From NCBI RefSeq assembly GCF_014287815.1, contig NZ_JACOOQ010000005.1:1-64000 (forward strand): a stretch of 64,000 bases of DNA, read 5' to 3'. Positions 34,375 through 43,786 of this stretch are shown piece after piece. The notes under the pieces were generated by a model. It saw only the letters and a list, made by a program, of their open reading frames with translations. It did no database searches and was not told the DNA's origin. The position numbers were made by a program, and so were the translations under genes. Positions within the stretch are counted from its first letter, which is position 1. Each line of letters begins with the position of its first letter. Source of the stretch: Clostridium lentum. GTDB taxonomy: Bacteria > Bacillota > Clostridia > Clostridiales > Clostridiaceae.

Positions 34375-35091
34375 ATGATTAAAGGAAAAATTCATTCAGT
34401 GGAAAGTATGGGGCTAGTAGATGGGCCTGGTATCAGAGTTGTAGTATTTATGCAAGGTTGTACACTAAGGTGTCTTTATTGTCATAACCCAGATACTTGG
34501 ACTTTAGATGGAAATAAAGATGCGTTAGATTTTACACCTGAAGAATTAGTAAATAAGATATCTAGATTTAGAAGTTACTTCGAGAAATCAGGTGGTGGAG
34601 TTACTTTTTCAGGAGGAGATCCATTAAAGCAACCTGAATTCCTTAAGGAAACATTAAAGCTATGTAAGGAAGCAGGAATCCATACTACTTTAGATACTTC
34701 AGGAGTAGGATTTGGAGATTATGAAGAAATATTAAAATATACTGATTTAGTTTTATATGATGTGAAGCATTTAACTAGAGAAGGTTATAAGGATATGACT
34801 GGAATAGAAATAGATGAAACACAAAAGTTCTTAGAAGCATGTAAGAAGATGGGTACTAAAATGTGGATAAGACAAGTAGTAGTTCCAGGAAAAACTGATA
34901 GTGAAGAATACATAAGAGAGCTAGGAAAGTTTATTAAGACACTGGATAATGTTGAAAAGGTTGAATTGCTTCCATATCACTTACTTGGTGTAAATAAGTA
35001 TGAGACTTTAGGTATTAAGTATAGACTTGAAGGATTAGAAGCGATGGATAAAGAAGCTTGTAAGGCACTTTATAAATTCTTAGAATTATAA
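34375..35091 (+). CDS. pflA: Pyruvate formate-lyase activating enzyme
   Basis: 238 residues from the ATG at 34375 (GGGAGG eight bases upstream); a GTG 15 bases earlier is less likely. Radical-SAM enzyme that puts a glycyl radical on pyruvate formate-lyase. VESMGLVDGPGIRVVVFMQG leads into the cluster motif CTLRCLYCHNP (CxxxCxxC, about 29-36), then SGGDPLKQPEF, LDTSGVG, VLYDVKH and RQVVVPG as in PflA. The usual neighbour pflB is absent on both sides here. Followed by a terminator shared with the exonuclease. Confidence 0.94.
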   Translation: MIKGKIHSVESMGLVDGPGIRVVVFMQGCTLRCLYCHNPDTWTLDGNKDALDFTPEELVNKISRFRSYFEKSGGGVTFSGGDPLKQPEFLKETLKLCKEAGIHTTLDTSGVGFGDYEEILKYTDLVLYDVKHLTREGYKDMTGIEIDETQKFLEACKKMGTKMWIRQVVVPGKTDSEEYIRELGKFIKTLDNVEKVELLPYHLLGVNKYETLGIKYRLEGLEAMDKEACKALYKFLEL

Positions 35092-35146
35092 AAATAGATT
35101 TATTTTTACTATGTTTAAGTATTAATAAAGGATTTAAATATTAGTT

Positions 35147-35187
35147 AAAGAAATAGCATCCCATTAATATTAGGATGCTATTTCTTT
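35147..35187. terminator. Bidirectional terminator pflA / exonuclease
   Basis: AAAGAAATAGCATCC (35147-35161) and GGATGCTATTTCTTT (35173-35187), 15-base stem; the right arm contains the exonuclease stop codon. Confidence 0.9.
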
Positions 35188-35810
35188 AATTGTTCTGAGA
35201 AAAAGCCAGGTTTGATATATTTTTGCTTTATACCTTCTATAACTAATAAATAAGTAGCAGCAGTATCAAATCTTGCATCATGGTAGTTTCCACTTCCTTG
35301 GAATAGTTCATTAGCTTTGGTAGCTATTTTATCTTGAGATATGTTTAAGAAATCAATAACTTCTGAAAGTTTAGGATTCTTAATGCCATTCCCTCTTGGA
35401 GCAGGAATATTGCAAATGTTTTTATAATATGTCATAGTACAAAATGAGTTTTTAGGTTCCCATGTCTCATCAATCATACCCACTTCATAAAGAGAGTTTA
35501 GTTCATGTTTTAAGAATTTAATATCAAATTGAACATTGTGTCCAATAACAAAATCAGCATCAAAGAAGTCTTTCATAAAATCTTGTAGTTGATCTAAAAA
35601 TTCCATTCCTTCAGAAAGCTCATATAATTTTTCAAGAGAAAATCCGTGAACTTCTTCAGCACCTGGATCCATTTCATCTACAGTAAAAAAGAAGTTTTTG
35701 CCAATAGTTCTTTGAGGTTTAGTAGTTGTATCTACTGTAATATAACTTAACTGACATATATGGCCAGGTTTTACGCTTGTGGTTTCAGTATCAAAAAAAA
35801 GTAATTTCAT
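35178..35810 (-). CDS. 3'-5' exonuclease, DnaQ-like (DEDDh)
   Basis: 210 residues from the ATG at 35810, with GGAGG upstream; a TTG four codons earlier lies in the ribosome site. Exo I FFDTETTS (DxE, about 4-11), Exo II VIGHNVQFDIKFL (about 92-104) and Exo III YHDARFDTAATY with His and Asp (about 178-189) give the DEDDh set. Resembles stand-alone exonuclease proofreading-type proteins. Cellular role (repair, RNA trimming) is not defined. Confidence 0.9.
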   Translation of the reverse strand: MKLLFFDTETTSVKPGHICQLSYITVDTTTKPQRTIGKNFFFTVDEMDPGAEEVHGFSLEKLYELSEGMEFLDQLQDFMKDFFDADFVIGHNVQFDIKFLKHELNSLYEVGMIDETWEPKNSFCTMTYYKNICNIPAPRGNGIKNPKLSEVIDFLNISQDKIATKANELFQGSGNYHDARFDTAATYLLVIEGIKQKYIKPGFFSEQLKK

Positions 35811-35888
35811 TTTTTCCTCCAAATGTATTTAATTATGATTTTATAATATCATAATGTGCTTTAATTAACAAATTACTTATTATTAAAA

Positions 35889-35910
35889 AAACTCCATAAA
35901 TATGGAGTTT
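35889..35910 (-). terminator. Terminator of arginase gene
   Basis: AAACTCCATA (35889-35898) with TATGGAGTTT (35901-35910); T-run on the minus strand side. Confidence 0.75.
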
Positions 35911-36809
35911 CAATGAAGTTCTTGAGACATTAAGTTAATAAGCTGTATACAGGTTTCTTTAGTTTTGTTATCTTTATCCAAGGTAGGGTTATATTCAACA
36001 AAATCAATACATTTTACATGGCTTGTACCAAATATTCCATGAAGAAGTATTTGGCTTTCTTCAAATGTTAATCCATTATTTACTGGGGTTCCAGTACCAG
36101 GAACATAAGAAGGATCTAGGCAGTCAATGTCATAAGAAAGATGTATATTAGTTAAATGGTTGTTATTGATTTTTCTTAGTAATTCTTCAATGGTGGCTTC
36201 AGCTCCTTTATTTTTAATATCTTCAATTGTCCACATATTTATTTCTAAATTATTTATTAATTTAATTTCGCCACTATCTAAATCTCTACAGCCTAATAAA
36301 AAAATATTTTTTGGATTTACTTTTTTTTTATTAAATAGAATAGATGTTAGAGATTTATATCCAAGGCCTATGGAAGCTGCTAAAGGCATTCCATGAATAT
36401 TACCACTAGGTGAGGTTTCGTGAGTATTTAAATCGCCATGGGCATCTATCCATATTACAGCCAAATCATCATTAAAGTATTTACTAGTGCCTGCTAAAGA
36501 ACCTAAAGCAAGTGAATGATCTCCACCTAAGATAAAAGGTATAGTACCATTATTAAGAGCAAGATATACTAGTTCAGCTAAAGAGGTGTTACATTCAATA
36601 ACTTCATTTAAATATTTCATTTTAGGATTAATCAAAAATTTTTTCTTAGCATCTAGGAAAGGTACGCTTATATCGCCTAAATCAATAACATTATGTTTTT
36701 TTGCAAATATATCTATAACATTATTTTCTCTAAGTATTTTTGGTCCTTGCTCAACACCGGGTTTATCACAGCCATAAAAAAGAGGCATACCAATAATGCT
36801 TATATTCAT
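35910..36809 (-). CDS. rocF: Arginase
   Basis: 299 residues from the ATG at 36809, which follows GGAGGTC; six codons of apparent upstream extension include that site. Manganese ligands of the ureohydrolase fold are all seen: PFILGGDHSLALG (His about 97), AVIWIDAHGDLNT (DAHGD about 120-124), SGNIHGMPLA (His) and SYDIDCLDPSYVPGTGTPV (DIDCLDP about 224-230). The SGNIHGMP and PGTGTPV forms favour arginase over agmatinase. Splits arginine to ornithine and urea. Single gene. Confidence 0.9.
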   Translation of the reverse strand: MNISIIGMPLFYGCDKPGVEQGPKILRENNVIDIFAKKHNVIDLGDISVPFLDAKKKFLINPKMKYLNEVIECNTSLAELVYLALNNGTIPFILGGDHSLALGSLAGTSKYFNDDLAVIWIDAHGDLNTHETSPSGNIHGMPLAASIGLGYKSLTSILFNKKKVNPKNIFLLGCRDLDSGEIKLINNLEINMWTIEDIKNKGAEATIEELLRKINNNHLTNIHLSYDIDCLDPSYVPGTGTPVNNGLTFEESQILLHGIFGTSHVKCIDFVEYNPTLDKDNKTKETCIQLINLMSQELH

Positions 36810-37126
36810 AGAAAGACCTCCAATCATAATTACCTTATTAATGATATATTACATTAATAAAGTTAAGTAGATGTAATAATTTATAATAGATTATTAATAT
36901 TTTGTCCTAAAACAATAAAAAAATGATAGTATATATTAAGGTATAAAGGAATATTATGTTTTAAAAAGTAAAAAATACACAAAATATGATAAATTTAAAA
37001 GTGGCAATTTTACAAAATACCATATTATATACAAAGATAATATGAATTTACTTAAAATATATTATATTATTATTGTAATATATTTTAGATTAGTTATATA
37101 ATATTATAAGAAAAGGAGGCGGAAAA
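36810..37126. other. AT-rich intergenic region before LCP gene
   Basis: 317 bases between divergent arginase and LCP genes. Very AT-rich; it must hold both promoters, but no box stands out clearly and no repeat, RNA or ORF with a ribosome site was seen apart from AAAAGGAGGCGG right before the LCP ATG. Confidence 0.5.
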
Positions 37127-38482
37127 ATGAGCAGAAAGAAAAAGAACTGGTCAACGACAAAAAAGGTAGTCTTATCTTTAGTAATGGTTTTAGTTATTTT
37201 AATAGGAACTGTATTAGGATTTTATAAGCATATAAAAAATAAAATTTATGTAAAAAAAGAACCATCAATTTCTAACAATGATTCAGAATTCAAAGAAGTT
37301 GAAGGAATTACAAATGTTTTATTAATAGGAGTAGATGCAAGAGATTTAGATGAACCTTGTAGATAAGACTCTATGATAATTGCAACATTGGATAATAATA
37401 ATAAAAAAGTTAAATTAACATCGTTATTTAGAGATACTTTAGTAGATATACCAGGACATGGAGAAGCTAAACTTAATGCAGCATATATGCTTGGTGGGCC
37501 AGAGCTTTTAATGAAAACTGTTAAGGAAACATATAATGTAAGTATAGATAAATATATAATAATTAATTTTTGGGGATTTGAAACTATTGTTGATTACATA
37601 GGTGGAATAGAGGTTGATGTAAAAGATTATCAATTAGAAGAGCTTAATAAATATATAGGTGAATCAACTGGTGGAAATGATTGTCCTGTTGAAAAGGCTG
37701 GTATACAGACTTTAAATGGTAAACAAGCTTTATCGTATGCGAGAATTAGATATAACGTTGGGGATGAATATGAGAGAACTGACCGTCAAAGAGAAGTAAT
37801 ATTTAAAGTGATAGAAAAATTACAAAATACCAAGCCAAGTAAATATTTGGGAATAATGAATACTATGCTTGAATATATCAAGACAAATATTGATCCGTTG
37901 GAAGCTTTAAATATGGCATATACAATATATAAGCTCCCAAGTCTTGATGTGGAACAATTACAAATCCCATTAGTTGCTTTATCTGAAACAAGAAACTATA
38001 AGGAGTTAGGTTCTGTATTCTTGATGGATAGACTACAAAATGCAAGTATATTATATAACTTTATATATGAAAATAAATATCCAAATGAAGAAGAATTTAA
38101 TTATGATTCATTAAAAACAGAACTTCAAAAATATGCAAATCAAGAATCAGTTTATAATAAAATGTACGATATAAATCCAAATGATTATATTGAAGCACAA
38201 GATGGTGAAGTCAAAAGAGGTAATAATTATATGGAAGCACCGCAAGAACCAAATTATGTACCGAATGAACCAATTTCTGCACCTGAAGAAGAAGCAGGTG
38301 ATAATAGTGGACAAGTTCCACCAAATGAAGATTCTGGAGAAAATATACCAAGTACACCTGTCCCAGAAGTACCTAAAGAACCATCTGAAGGAACTGGAGA
38401 TAGTAATTCTGGAACTGAAGAAACTGAAACTCCAAGTGAAGGAGTGCAGCAAGGGATAAATGATAATTTAAATGGAAATTAA
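37127..38482 (+). pseudogene. LytR-CpsA-Psr family gene split by an in-frame TAA
   Basis: The ATG at 37127 (AAGGAGGCGG) opens a membrane-anchored LCP protein: Lys/Arg-rich start, helix about 12-33, then TNVLLIGVDARDLDEPCR and a TAA at 37364-37366. The same frame continues at once with DSMIIATLDNNNKKVKLTSL, DTLVDIPGHGEAKLNAAYML and ALSYARIRYNVGDEYERTDR, i.e. the rest of the catalytic domain, and a Pro/Glu/Gly-rich tail to 38482. In relatives the break point reads R-S-D-S, so one base change TCA to TAA explains it. LCP proteins ligate wall polymers to peptidoglycan. An ATG at 37373 could allow reinitiation but has no ribosome site and would lack the anchor. Confidence 0.88.
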
Positions 38483-38483
38483 A

Positions 38484-38517
38484 TTTAAAAGAACTGCAAT
38501 GTTGCGGTTCTTTTAAA
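38484..38517 (+). terminator. Terminator of LCP gene
   Basis: TTTAAAAGAACTGCAA (38484-38499) with TTGCGGTTCTTTTAAA (38502-38517), one G-T pair. Confidence 0.85.
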
Positions 38518-38607
38518 TATGTAAAATTATAAACTTATTATTAAATTTATATTATTTGAAAAAATTATGATATAATAATAAGCAAATTATGCAAAAGAGG
38601 TGAAAAG

Positions 38608-39243
38608 ATGAGAAATTTTGATTTATTTAATTTGATTATATCTGTACCAGCAGTATTAATTGCTTTTACAGTACAGGGATATGCTAAAGCTTTTGTAGCT
38701 GATAAGTTAGGTGATAAGACACCTAGATTTCAAGGAAGATTGACTTTAAATCCAATAGCCCATATTGACATTGTAGGGTTTATCATGATTTTGTTATTTC
38801 GTTTTGGGTGGACAAAGCCTCTAGAAACAAATCCAAGGGCTTACAAAAGAGGATATAAAGATGCAATAAAAGTATCTATTGCTGCACCTATAGGAAATTT
38901 AATTGCAGCATTTATTGGAATGTTTATATATGTATTCTTAATAAGATTCATGGGAACGGTGTTAAGTGGTGCAGCTGGAACTGTAATATTAAGCATGGTT
39001 TATGCTGTTGTAAGTGTAAATGTAAGTTTATTTGTATTTAATTTACTACCGCTTCCAGGATTGGCTGGATTTGAGATATTTAGAGATTTAGCACCTAAAC
39101 ATTTTTATAAAATGGCAGATAAGATATATGAATATCAATTTTTAATCTTAATGTTTGTAGTTTTTGTGGGATCAAGCATTCTTTACTATCCTGTTAGTTT
39201 TATAATTAATTTATTTTATAGTATTGTGAGAATTATACTTTAA
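38608..39243 (+). CDS. Site-2-protease-like (M50) membrane protein lacking metal ligands
   Basis: 211 residues, five to six membrane helices. The context is unmistakably that of the YwhC/Rv-type S2P group: DKLGDKTPRFQGRLTLNP, HIDIVGFIMILLFRFGW, KVSIAAPIGNLIAA and VFNLLPLPGLAGFEIF. In active members helix 1 carries HExxH and the last motif LDG; here these positions read TVQGYAKAF (HExxH replaced by QGYAK) and GLAGFE (Asp replaced by Ala). All three zinc ligands are therefore gone. It is probably a non-proteolytic family member. RBS AGAGGTG. Own terminator. Confidence 0.88.
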   Translation: MRNFDLFNLIISVPAVLIAFTVQGYAKAFVADKLGDKTPRFQGRLTLNPIAHIDIVGFIMILLFRFGWTKPLETNPRAYKRGYKDAIKVSIAAPIGNLIAAFIGMFIYVFLIRFMGTVLSGAAGTVILSMVYAVVSVNVSLFVFNLLPLPGLAGFEIFRDLAPKHFYKMADKIYEYQFLILMFVVFVGSSILYYPVSFIINLFYSIVRIIL

Positions 39244-39268
39244 AAGAAGTGGCTTTGCCACTTCTTTT
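39242..39268 (+). terminator. Terminator of S2P-like gene
   Basis: AAAAGAAGTGGC (39242-39253), loop TTT, GCCACTTCTTTT (39257-39268). Confidence 0.9.
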
Positions 39269-39314
39269 GTCTTATAATTAATTTTTAAATATAGATATGT
39301 TTAGGGAGAAGTTT

Positions 39315-40691
39315 ATGGATGAGATAAATATTATAGTAGGCATTATTGAAAAAGAATTTGATGTTAATAGAGACATAATAAAAAAATCTATACGAAGAAA
39401 TACTTCAAAAGAGTATGGAGATTACAGTGTGCTGTGCTATATGTTAAAAAAGAATTTTAAAGAAAGTCCTTTAATTATTGCAAAAAAAATATCATATATT
39501 TTAAAGGAAAATGGAATAGAAAGCTTTGAAGTAATAGGGCCTTATGTAAATTTATATATAAAAAAAGATAGGATGTTAGAAAGTTTTTTTTCGCAATTTA
39601 AGGTTGAGGATAAAAGTATACATAGCAATGAAAAAATATTGATTATAAATAAAATGAAAAGTTTATCTATAGTAACAGAATTAAATGATCTATATAAATT
39701 AATAATAAATAAATTTATTGAAGGGCTATATAGAGAGCAGGGGTATAATTGTGAATTATATAATCCAATCCATAGGGAGAAAAAATTATTTAGTACTAAT
39801 TATATTTTAGAAAATATTAGAAATAAAGGATTAATAAAGAAATTTAATCATGAAGAAATAGTAGAGCTTAAAGAATTTAATCTTCCACCTTTAATAATTA
39901 GAGATAAAGATTATAATTTGACCATAGAAGATTTAGCTTATCCGTTACATAGAGCATATGATAAAAATACTACTAAGATAATAATAATTAGAAATAAATA
40001 TGAAAATACCAGATACAATCAAATATATTCTATTATGAAAAAGGTAGATTATGAAATAGCAGAAAAGCTAGAAAGTGTATCCTTAGGATTTATTAAATTA
40101 AATGAAAATATAAAAAAATATATAAGGAATGAAAATCATATTATAAAATTATTATTAAAGAGGTCTAGAGAAGAAGTGGTTCTTGCTTTGGATAAAAATG
40201 AAATAAATATTAAAGAAGTAGATATTGAGAGGATAGTTATTGAAAATTTGATTTTTAAATTTTTTAAAAAAGATATAGGTAGTGATGTTATTTTTGATTA
40301 CTATGAATCATTTAGCATTAAAGATAATAGCTATTTAAAAATTAAAATTATGGAATGTTATCTTAATGAAAAGTTTAATAATATGCAAGGAAAAGAGTCA
40401 GCTATAAATTATGATTATTACCACTTAAAAGATAAATTAGAGTTAATAAATTTAATAGAGGAGTATATACAAGCTATTAAAACTAGTAGAAAGAATTATA
40501 GTAGTGCACAAATAATAAAATTAATAGATAGAGTTGCAGAGCAAATATCAATAATACGTGAAGAAAAAATAGATGATGAAAAGATTTATTTATTAATAGC
40601 GATTTGTAATGTTACAAAAAAGGCTTTTAAGTTGCTAGGGGTCAGCAATGATATGTTAATAAATAAGATACAAAAGTTAACTGTATCTTAA
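39315..40691 (+). CDS. Arginyl-tRNA synthetase-like protein without catalytic motifs (DALR domain)
   Basis: 458 residues from the ATG at 39315 (AGGGAGAAG upstream; an ATG at 39297 is inferior). The order of segments follows ArgS throughout: N-terminal additive domain (EYGDYSVLCYMLKKNFKESP, FEVIGPYVNLYI), then ILIINKMKSLSIVTELNDLY where ArgS has its HIGH block, LIIRDKDYNLTIEDLAYPLH matching the ArgS LVRSDGT/DIAYALYR strand, SVSLGFIKLNENIKKY in place of the KMSK loop, and a C-terminal DALR helical bundle. Neither HIGH nor KMSK remains and Lys/Asn/Ile content is high. It is unlikely to charge tRNA; tRNA-Arg binding is possible. Confidence 0.8.
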   Translation: MDEINIIVGIIEKEFDVNRDIIKKSIRRNTSKEYGDYSVLCYMLKKNFKESPLIIAKKISYILKENGIESFEVIGPYVNLYIKKDRMLESFFSQFKVEDKSIHSNEKILIINKMKSLSIVTELNDLYKLIINKFIEGLYREQGYNCELYNPIHREKKLFSTNYILENIRNKGLIKKFNHEEIVELKEFNLPPLIIRDKDYNLTIEDLAYPLHRAYDKNTTKIIIIRNKYENTRYNQIYSIMKKVDYEIAEKLESVSLGFIKLNENIKKYIRNENHIIKLLLKRSREEVVLALDKNEINIKEVDIERIVIENLIFKFFKKDIGSDVIFDYYESFSIKDNSYLKIKIMECYLNEKFNNMQGKESAINYDYYHLKDKLELINLIEEYIQAIKTSRKNYSSAQIIKLIDRVAEQISIIREEKIDDEKIYLLIAICNVTKKAFKLLGVSNDMLINKIQKLTVS

Positions 40692-40737
40692 TAAATTTTT
40701 TGGTATAATCAAATTATGTAATAAAGGAGTGAAATGA

Positions 40738-41853
40738 TTGTTTTTAAAAGATAATAAATATAAAGATGTAATAATAGCTGCTTTGATAACATTTACATTT
40801 TGCATAATTATTTATAAAGCATTTGATATATTAGGTCCAGGAATAACTTATTTTTTTAAGGAGTTTGTATCATTATCAATGCCTTTTGTTTATGGAATTG
40901 TAATTGCGTATATTTTAAGTCCTGTTGTTAGGATTTTTGAAAGAAGATTAAAGTTAAGTAATGGAATTTCTATTGCACTAACATATGCAGTATTTTTAGG
41001 AATAATATTTGTTTTATGTATTTATGGTATACCATCTTTAATTGATTCCATAAAGGATATAGCTTCTAATGCAGATAGTTATATGGAGTCAGTACGAAGT
41101 TTTATTGATAAAATAACAAATAATCCTATGTTAAAGGATTTTGCAAGCACTACTGGAGTTGTAGCAAATTTGGAAACATATATTAGTAAGGTTGGCACAA
41201 TAGCTGTTAATTTATTAGAAAGCTCATTAAGTGGAATATTTAGTGTATCTTCCCAAATAGTAAAAGTTATTTTAGGATTTATAGTATCCATATATGTTTT
41301 AATAGATAAAAATCGTTTAATTGCAGCAAGTAAGAAATTTTTAGAACTTTTTATTAAAAAAGAAAAAACGGAAAAAATTATTGAATTTATGAAAATTTAT
41401 AATGATATGATAGGAGCCTATATAGGTATAAAGGCTTTAGATTCATTGATAATAGGCATAATGGCATTTATATTACTATCTATCGTTAATTCTGAATATG
41501 CTGTACTTTTATCAATTATTGTAGGATGTACTAATATGATTCCTTACTTTGGTCCTTTTGTGGGAGAAATAGTGGGATTTTTAATTAATTTATTTGTTTC
41601 ACCTATAAAAGCAGTTATAGTGTTTGTGGTGCTATTTTCTTTACAGATGTTTGATGGATGGTATCTAGATCCTAAATTAGTAGGTAATAAAGTTGGTGTA
41701 AGACCTTTTTGGATTATATATGCTGTGGTTATTGGTGGAGGATTCTTTGGAGTGGCAGGAATGCTTTTAGGCTCACCTACAGCAGCAGTAATAAATATTT
41801 ATTATAAAAGAATAGTTGGAAAAAAACTATCTAAGAAAAAAGCAGAAAAATAG
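40738..41853 (+). CDS. AI-2E family transporter (PerM-like permease)
   Basis: 371 residues from a TTG start with AAAGGAG upstream. Eight predicted helices in the family pattern: a central soluble stretch (about 105-150) and the C-terminal block VGCTNMIPYFGPFVGEIVGF, FDGWYLDPKLVGNKVGVRPF and GMLLGSPTAAVI, which defines the family (formerly UPF0118). Members export AI-2 or act as Na+/H+ antiporters; the substrate here is open. Confidence 0.9.
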   Translation: MFLKDNKYKDVIIAALITFTFCIIIYKAFDILGPGITYFFKEFVSLSMPFVYGIVIAYILSPVVRIFERRLKLSNGISIALTYAVFLGIIFVLCIYGIPSLIDSIKDIASNADSYMESVRSFIDKITNNPMLKDFASTTGVVANLETYISKVGTIAVNLLESSLSGIFSVSSQIVKVILGFIVSIYVLIDKNRLIAASKKFLELFIKKEKTEKIIEFMKIYNDMIGAYIGIKALDSLIIGIMAFILLSIVNSEYAVLLSIIVGCTNMIPYFGPFVGEIVGFLINLFVSPIKAVIVFVVLFSLQMFDGWYLDPKLVGNKVGVRPFWIIYAVVIGGGFFGVAGMLLGSPTAAVINIYYKRIVGKKLSKKKAEK

Positions 41854-41878
41854 AAGGCAGAAATTAATCTGCCTTCTA
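41851..41878. terminator. Bidirectional terminator
   Basis: TAGAAGGCAGA (41851-41861), loop AATTAA, TCTGCCTTCTA (41868-41878), spanning the stop codons of both convergent genes. Confidence 0.88.
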
Positions 41879-43774
41879 TTTTTCTAATTTAATATTACAA
41901 CTATCACAAGAACCTTTGCAGTTTTTGCATGAATTATTTTTTGAAGATCTATATAATATAAAGATAGCTGAAATTAATAATAAAGCTGTTATAAATATTT
42001 CAATATAAGATTTATTGTAAATAATTAGTGATCCTATATTATATACAGCAAATGATGCTATCCATGCTAATAATACTTGATATATAACAGAAAAAGCACA
42101 CATTTTATTGCCAAATTCTTTTTTCATAGTTCCAATAACTGAAATACATGGTGTATATAAAAGTACAAAAACCATAAATGAAAATGCTGAAAGTGCCGTA
42201 AAGTGTAGCGGAAGCACAGCATATAAATCTCCAGAGAAGATTACTGACATTGACGCTACAACAGATTCTTTAGCTAATAGTCCTGTTAATAATGAAACAG
42301 AAGATTGCCAGTTTCCAAAACCAAGAGGTTTGAATATAGGTGCAATAAAGCTACCTATTGAAGCTAATATACTGTCATTTACATCACATAATCCATGGAT
42401 ATTAAAGTTTGATAAAAACCATAATACTATGCTCATAGCAAATATCAGTGTACCTGCTTTAGTTAAAAAGCTTTTAGTTTTTTCTAATAATTGATTAGAA
42501 AGATTTTTAAATGATGGTGCTTTATATTCAGGTAATTCTATTAAAAATGGCTCTTCATCATTTTTAAATATAGTCTTATTAAATATAAGACCTATTACAA
42601 AGGCCATTATTATACCTAAGAAATATAATGAAGCAACTACTATTCCAATATGTTTTGGGAAAAATACTAAAGCAAAAATACTGTAAACAGGAAGTCTTGC
42701 ATTACAACTCATTAAAGGAACAAGCAATGCTGTTAACTTTCTATCTTTTTCACTTTCCAATGTTCTTGCATTCATTATAGCTGGTACAGAACAGCCAAAT
42801 CCCATGATCATAGGAATAAATGCTTTGCCAGATAAACCAATTTTTCTCATAATCTTGTCCATTAAGAAAGCTACTCTAGCCATATATCCACTATCTTCAA
42901 GGATTGTTATGCATGTAAAAAGAGAAAGTATTATAGGTAGTAATACTATTATTCCTCCTACACCAGCAATAATACCATCTAGAATTAATGATTGAAACCA
43001 TGGGTTAAAACTAGAAATAGAATTTGCTACAAAAGGAGTGAAATAATCATCAACTAATACTCCTAATAAATCTGAAAGAGGTTGTCCAATCCAAGAAAAT
43101 GTTACTTGGAACATCAATGCTAAAATCATAAAGAATATAGGATAAGCAAGCCATGGGTTAAGAAGTAGGCTATCTAGCTTATCATTTCTTTTAGAAGTCT
43201 TTGGTTTGATGTTTTTTTGAGACTTTGACAAAATTGTCTCTATGTATTTATAGGTTTCTTTTTCAGATGAAAAACTATTTATTTTATTTGTACATTTTAA
43301 AGCCTCTAAATTTTTCAAAGTAGCTTTGATTTCACTAATACCTAAGCCCTTAGAAGCTTGAATTGGTACTATAGTAACATCTAATAGAGAAGATAGTATA
43401 TTGAAATCAATAAAAATACCTTTCTTTTCAGCTACATCAATCATATTTACTGCTAATACTATTGGTTTATTAAATTGTTTTAACTGAGTTGTAAGGTATA
43501 GATTTCTATCTATGTTGGATGCATCTACAATATTTAATATTATATCTACATCTTCATTTAGTAAAAAGTTCTTAGATACAATTTCTTCGTTAGAATAAGT
43601 ATCCATAGCGTATATACCAGGCAAGTCCACAATTTTGATATCATCAAAAAATCCTTCCTTTTTATCAATGGTTACACCAGACCAATTTCCCACTTTTTGA
43701 TTAGAACCTGTTAACAAGTTAAATAAAGTGGTCTTACCAACATTAGGATTACCAAGTAATGCAACAGTTTTCAT
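41876..43774 (-). CDS. feoB: Ferrous iron transport protein B
   Basis: 632 residues from the ATG at 43774 (GGCGGTG upstream; a GTG three codons earlier is inside that site). N-terminal G domain: G1 GNPNVGKTTLFN (about 6-17), G2 region WSGVTIDKKEG, G3 DLPGIYAMD, G4 NMID. Then the membrane domain with two Gate motifs (GFGCSVPAIMNAR and LYTPCISVIG) holding the Cys residues used in Fe2+ transfer. Ends with a Cys-rich tail (CKNCKGSC, DSCN). Imports Fe2+ driven by GTP binding/hydrolysis. Operon with feoA. Confidence 0.96.
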   Translation of the reverse strand: MKTVALLGNPNVGKTTLFNLLTGSNQKVGNWSGVTIDKKEGFFDDIKIVDLPGIYAMDTYSNEEIVSKNFLLNEDVDIILNIVDASNIDRNLYLTTQLKQFNKPIVLAVNMIDVAEKKGIFIDFNILSSLLDVTIVPIQASKGLGISEIKATLKNLEALKCTNKINSFSSEKETYKYIETILSKSQKNIKPKTSKRNDKLDSLLLNPWLAYPIFFMILALMFQVTFSWIGQPLSDLLGVLVDDYFTPFVANSISSFNPWFQSLILDGIIAGVGGIIVLLPIILSLFTCITILEDSGYMARVAFLMDKIMRKIGLSGKAFIPMIMGFGCSVPAIMNARTLESEKDRKLTALLVPLMSCNARLPVYSIFALVFFPKHIGIVVASLYFLGIIMAFVIGLIFNKTIFKNDEEPFLIELPEYKAPSFKNLSNQLLEKTKSFLTKAGTLIFAMSIVLWFLSNFNIHGLCDVNDSILASIGSFIAPIFKPLGFGNWQSSVSLLTGLLAKESVVASMSVIFSGDLYAVLPLHFTALSAFSFMVFVLLYTPCISVIGTMKKEFGNKMCAFSVIYQVLLAWIASFAVYNIGSLIIYNKSYIEIFITALLLISAIFILYRSSKNNSCKNCKGSCDSCNIKLEK

Positions 43775-43786
43775 ATAATTCACCGC

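Noticed and set aside
37364..37366. Stop in the LCP gene as a recoded codon
   Set aside because: It is TAA, which is not used for selenocysteine (TGA) or pyrrolysine (TAG); a plain nonsense change is simpler.
38147..38452. Antisense and alternative-frame ORFs over the LCP tail
   Set aside because: They arise from the repetitive Pro/Glu/Ser codons and show no start signals.
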